Positions 47,743 through 50,863 of a stretch of 50,863 bases of DNA are shown here, one piece after another. The notes under the pieces were generated by a model. The model was not told where the DNA came from. It did not search any database and worked only from the letters and a program-made list of their open reading frames with translations. Location of the stretch: assembly GCA_009840575.1 (NCBI GenBank), contig VXNO01000174.1:1-50863 (forward strand). The letters run 5' to 3'. The position numbers and the translations under genes were made by a program. How positions within the stretch are numbered: the stretch's first letter is position 1; every line of letters begins with the position of its first letter. The stretch is from Chloroflexota bacterium. Lineage in GTDB: Bacteria > Chloroflexota > Anaerolineae > Aggregatilineales > Phototrophicaceae.

Positions 47743-50514
47743 TCAGACCACGATATTCACTTTCGGGTCTGTGCCATTGCGGCCCGGGATATAGACGACG
47801 CGGCGCGGCGCATTTCCGGCCAGGCTGCGCTGGGCGGCTGCGCTGGCTAAAGCCAGTTGCTCCGCCTGCGCCCGTTCAATATCCACCGCGACATGAATGG
47901 TTTGGCGCGGCTTGCCATTAATCATCACCACCAGGTCGACAACGTCTTCCCGCGCCAGCTCGGCATCATATTGGGGCCAGGCTTGGGTGTGCACGCTGTA
48001 TTCCCAGCCCAGCTGCGACCATAACTCCTCAGCCAGGTGCGGGGCAAAGGGCGCCAGCAGGCGGATGGCGGCATTGATGACCTCGCGCCAGGTTTCCGCG
48101 CCGATATGCTGCTGCCGCAGGGCGTCTTTCAGCGCATTTTTGAACTTCATCTGTTCGGCGATGGCGGTGTTGAAGCTGAAGTTTTCCAAGCCGCGGTCGA
48201 CCACAGCGATGCACTGATGCAGCTTGCGGGCGATATCGCGCTCGGCCGCCGCATCGCCAGCGCAGTCAGGCGCGCCAGCCAGGGCGATATCCCAGATGTC
48301 ATGCAGCCAGCCCTGCGGACCCTTGATGTTGTTCTCGTTCCAGGGGCCGCCCTTCTGCCAGTCGAAATTGAACATCAGGTAGCAGCGCACCACATCCGCG
48401 CCAAAACGCCTGACCAATTCGTCGGGATTAACCACATTGCCCTTGCTCTTGGACATGCGCTGGATTTCCAGGTGCTGGCGCAGTTGGTTGATGTTGTTCG
48501 CGCCCGGTATATCGGGGATGATGATCTCGGCATCGGGCGCGACTTCGACAAAGTGAATGATGCCGGCCATTTCAACCTGCAAGGTGGCTTCCACGCGGTT
48601 GACCAGCTCGCCAAAGATGCCATCAAAGCCATCTGGCACGGCATTCCAATCGACCACTTCGACCCGCTGCGCCAGCATGTGTTCGCCGTCGCGCCTGCCG
48701 CTGCACAAGACAAAATCGCCCTGGCGCTCGCCACCCAGCACTTGCCCCTGGTTACGTAGCAAGGTCATGGGTTCGTCAAATGCGCCGGCTGGGTCGCGGC
48801 CATTTCGGCGCATGGCGGCGGCGGCTTCGTCATAGATGCCGATATCACGCAGCGCCTTGTTGAAGAAGCGCGTATACAGCAGGTGCATCACCGCGTGTTC
48901 CGCGCCACCCGTATACACATCGACCGGCAGCCAATAAGCGGCTTCTTCAGCATCAAAAGGCGCGTCATCTTTATGCGGCGACAGATAGCGCAACTGATAC
49001 CAGCTCGAGCACATGAAGGTATCCAACGTGTCGGTTTCGCGTCGCGTGTTCTCGTCGACTTTGAAGAATGGCTCGTGATAGGTCAGCGGGCTGCGCCCCG
49101 TCGGCACAAAGTCGACATCGCTGGGCAGCTCGACCGGCAGCTCCGCATCGGGCACGGGCAGGATGTCATCGCCAGAATAGAGCATGGGGATGGGGCAGCC
49201 CCAATAGCGCTGACGGCTGATGAGCCAATCGTGCAGGCGATAGTTGACCGATTCTTGCCCCTTGCCGGTCGCTTCCAGCCAGTCGATAACGCGGTTGATA
49301 GCTGGGTTGGCGCGCCCCTTGGCGCTGTCGCTGAGGCTGCCGTCCATGGCGTCGGAATTGACCATCGCGCCGGTACCTGAGTAGGCTTCGCGCATGGCGG
49401 CGCTTGTGAGCGGCTCGTCCATGTCTTCGGGCTGGATGACGACTCGGATGGGCAGGTCGTAGGCGCGGGCGAATTCAAAGTCGCGCTGGTCGTGAGCGGG
49501 CACCGCCATAATCGCGCCGGTGCCATAGGTAACCATAACATAATCGGCGATCCAAATGGGGATGCGCTCGTCATTGACCGGGTTGATGGCGTAGGCACCA
49601 GTGAAGACGCCGGTCTTCTCCCGATGTTCCATCATGCGCTCGACTTCGGTCTCGGCGGCGATCTCGTCGATGTAATGCTCGACCGCGGCGCGCTGTTCCG
49701 ACGTGGTAATGATATCGACCAGCTCATGCTCGGGTGCCAGCACCATGAAGGTCGCGCCCCAGAGCGTATCCGGGCGGGTGGTATAAATCTCGATGGAGTG
49801 TTCCCCGACGGCGGTATAGAAGGTCGCGCGCGCGCCTTCGCTGCGACCGATCCAGTTGGTCTGCATGATTTTGATGGGATTGGGCCAATCCATGCCAGCG
49901 AAGCTCAGCAGCTCATCGGCGTATTTTGTGATAGCGAAGAACCACTGCTCCATCATCTTGTGCACGACTGGCTGCCCGGTGCGCTCGTCCTTGCCATCGA
50001 TGACTTGCTCGTTTGCCAGCACGGTCTGCATTGATTCCGACCAGTTGACCAGCGCCGAGCCGCGATAAGCCAAGCCATGTTCGTAGAACTTCTTGAAGAA
50101 CCACTCCGACCATTTGTAATACTCAGGCGTGCAGGAGATGGCTTCGCGTTGCCAGTCGAACATCGCGCCCATGCTGCGCATCTGCTCACGCATGTGTTCG
50201 ATGTTGGCGTAGGTCCACTTCCAGGGGTGGATGTTGCGTGCGATGGCGGCATTTTCAGCGGGCAGCCCAAAAGCATCGAAACCCATGGGGAAGAGCACAT
50301 TGTAGCCACGCATGCGCATCCAGCGGGCGCGGGCGTCCGAGGGCGTCATGGCGAACCAGTGTCCGATATGCAATTCGCCGGATGGATACGGCAGCATGGT
50401 CATGGCGTAGTGCTTGGGTTTGCTCCAGTCGACGCGGGCGCGGTAGAGCTGGCTTTCTTCCCACTTGCGCTGCCATTTGACTTCGATTTCGTGTGGTTGA
50501 TAAGTTTTGGACAT
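47743..50514 (-). CDS. leuS: Leucine--tRNA ligase
   Basis: LPYPSGELHIGHW (HIGH), RMSKSKGNVVNPDE (KMSKS-like), editing domain TTRPDTLWGATFMVLAPEH. Confidence 0.97.
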   Translation of the reverse strand: MSKTYQPHEIEVKWQRKWEESQLYRARVDWSKPKHYAMTMLPYPSGELHIGHWFAMTPSDARARWMRMRGYNVLFPMGFDAFGLPAENAAIARNIHPWKWTYANIEHMREQMRSMGAMFDWQREAISCTPEYYKWSEWFFKKFYEHGLAYRGSALVNWSESMQTVLANEQVIDGKDERTGQPVVHKMMEQWFFAITKYADELLSFAGMDWPNPIKIMQTNWIGRSEGARATFYTAVGEHSIEIYTTRPDTLWGATFMVLAPEHELVDIITTSEQRAAVEHYIDEIAAETEVERMMEHREKTGVFTGAYAINPVNDERIPIWIADYVMVTYGTGAIMAVPAHDQRDFEFARAYDLPIRVVIQPEDMDEPLTSAAMREAYSGTGAMVNSDAMDGSLSDSAKGRANPAINRVIDWLEATGKGQESVNYRLHDWLISRQRYWGCPIPMLYSGDDILPVPDAELPVELPSDVDFVPTGRSPLTYHEPFFKVDENTRRETDTLDTFMCSSWYQLRYLSPHKDDAPFDAEEAAYWLPVDVYTGGAEHAVMHLLYTRFFNKALRDIGIYDEAAAAMRRNGRDPAGAFDEPMTLLRNQGQVLGGERQGDFVLCSGRRDGEHMLAQRVEVVDWNAVPDGFDGIFGELVNRVEATLQVEMAGIIHFVEVAPDAEIIIPDIPGANNINQLRQHLEIQRMSKSKGNVVNPDELVRRFGADVVRCYLMFNFDWQKGGPWNENNIKGPQGWLHDIWDIALAGAPDCAGDAAAERDIARKLHQCIAVVDRGLENFSFNTAIAEQMKFKNALKDALRQQHIGAETWREVINAAIRLLAPFAPHLAEELWSQLGWEYSVHTQAWPQYDAELAREDVVDLVVMINGKPRQTIHVAVDIERAQAEQLALASAAAQRSLAGNAPRRVVYIPGRNGTDPKVNIVV

Positions 50515-50863
50515 CGCTTCTCTCTATTCCTCTTGCAGCTTATATGGACAGTCGGGCAGCGCTAGCTCGCTATGGCTTGCTGCTCAGGTGAATTGCCTGG
50601 TTGTATGGAGAGGGAAGGGGCAGGGGCGCGGAGCCTAGATAAGGAAAGAGCGGGCCACCCCGAAACCCGTTAAAACTTTGCTTTCCATGTCGGCTTGCCT
50701 CCGGCGCATTGACGGGCAATGTAACATAGGCGGCGCGGCTTTGTAAAGGGGCTTGTTACGGATTGCCTTGTGTAATCATAAGCAATTATTTGCAAATCAA
50801 TAAAACTGTAGGTAGTGGTGGCGCGATAAGTGATATGAGATGAAAATGCTCCCTATGATACAA

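Noticed and set aside
50640-50700. T-box riboswitch for leuS
   Set aside because: Not called as a feature: the core motif deviates (GGGGTGGCCCGC), no specifier loop could be identified by eye; left as a low-confidence observation only.

Overview
This 50.9-kb window looks like a bacterial chromosome fragment, probably a Chloroflexota-like metagenome assembly (my inference from gene content only; no rRNA or tRNA was seen). It is densely packed and mostly metabolic. Contents include coaE, a decayed terminase pair, an M42 peptidase, a GH3 glycosidase, two sugar ABC importers without ATPases, and a sugar-acid/CoA catabolic cluster. Further along are an M23/LysM protein with a HEAT-repeat partner, surE, a TIR protein, a GT4 glycosyltransferase, a Sua5/YwlC protein, asnS, radA, a DUF3179 protein, an Aap-type amino-acid ABC operon, and leuS. 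The main finds are: (1) an apparently unannotated SelW/Rdx-family selenoprotein at 46438-46731 (-), with an in-frame TGA in a CxxU motif, a downstream hairpin fitting the bacterial SECIS rules, a strong SD and its own terminator; (2) a TIR-TM-propeller gene broken by an exact 463-bp head-to-tail tandem duplication, whose collapse restores a 728-aa ORF; (3) a single-chain nuclease-methyltransferase-TRD restriction enzyme inside a sugar ABC operon, overlapping the next permease start by 8 nt; (4) an amino-acid ABC permease with a very large insertion; (5) a terS/terL pair with no other phage genes and an in-frame TGA in terL; (6) a dispersed composite hairpin plus CACAGAG repeat family, one copy of which supplies the coaE C-terminus. 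All product calls come from reading motifs; no database search was run.
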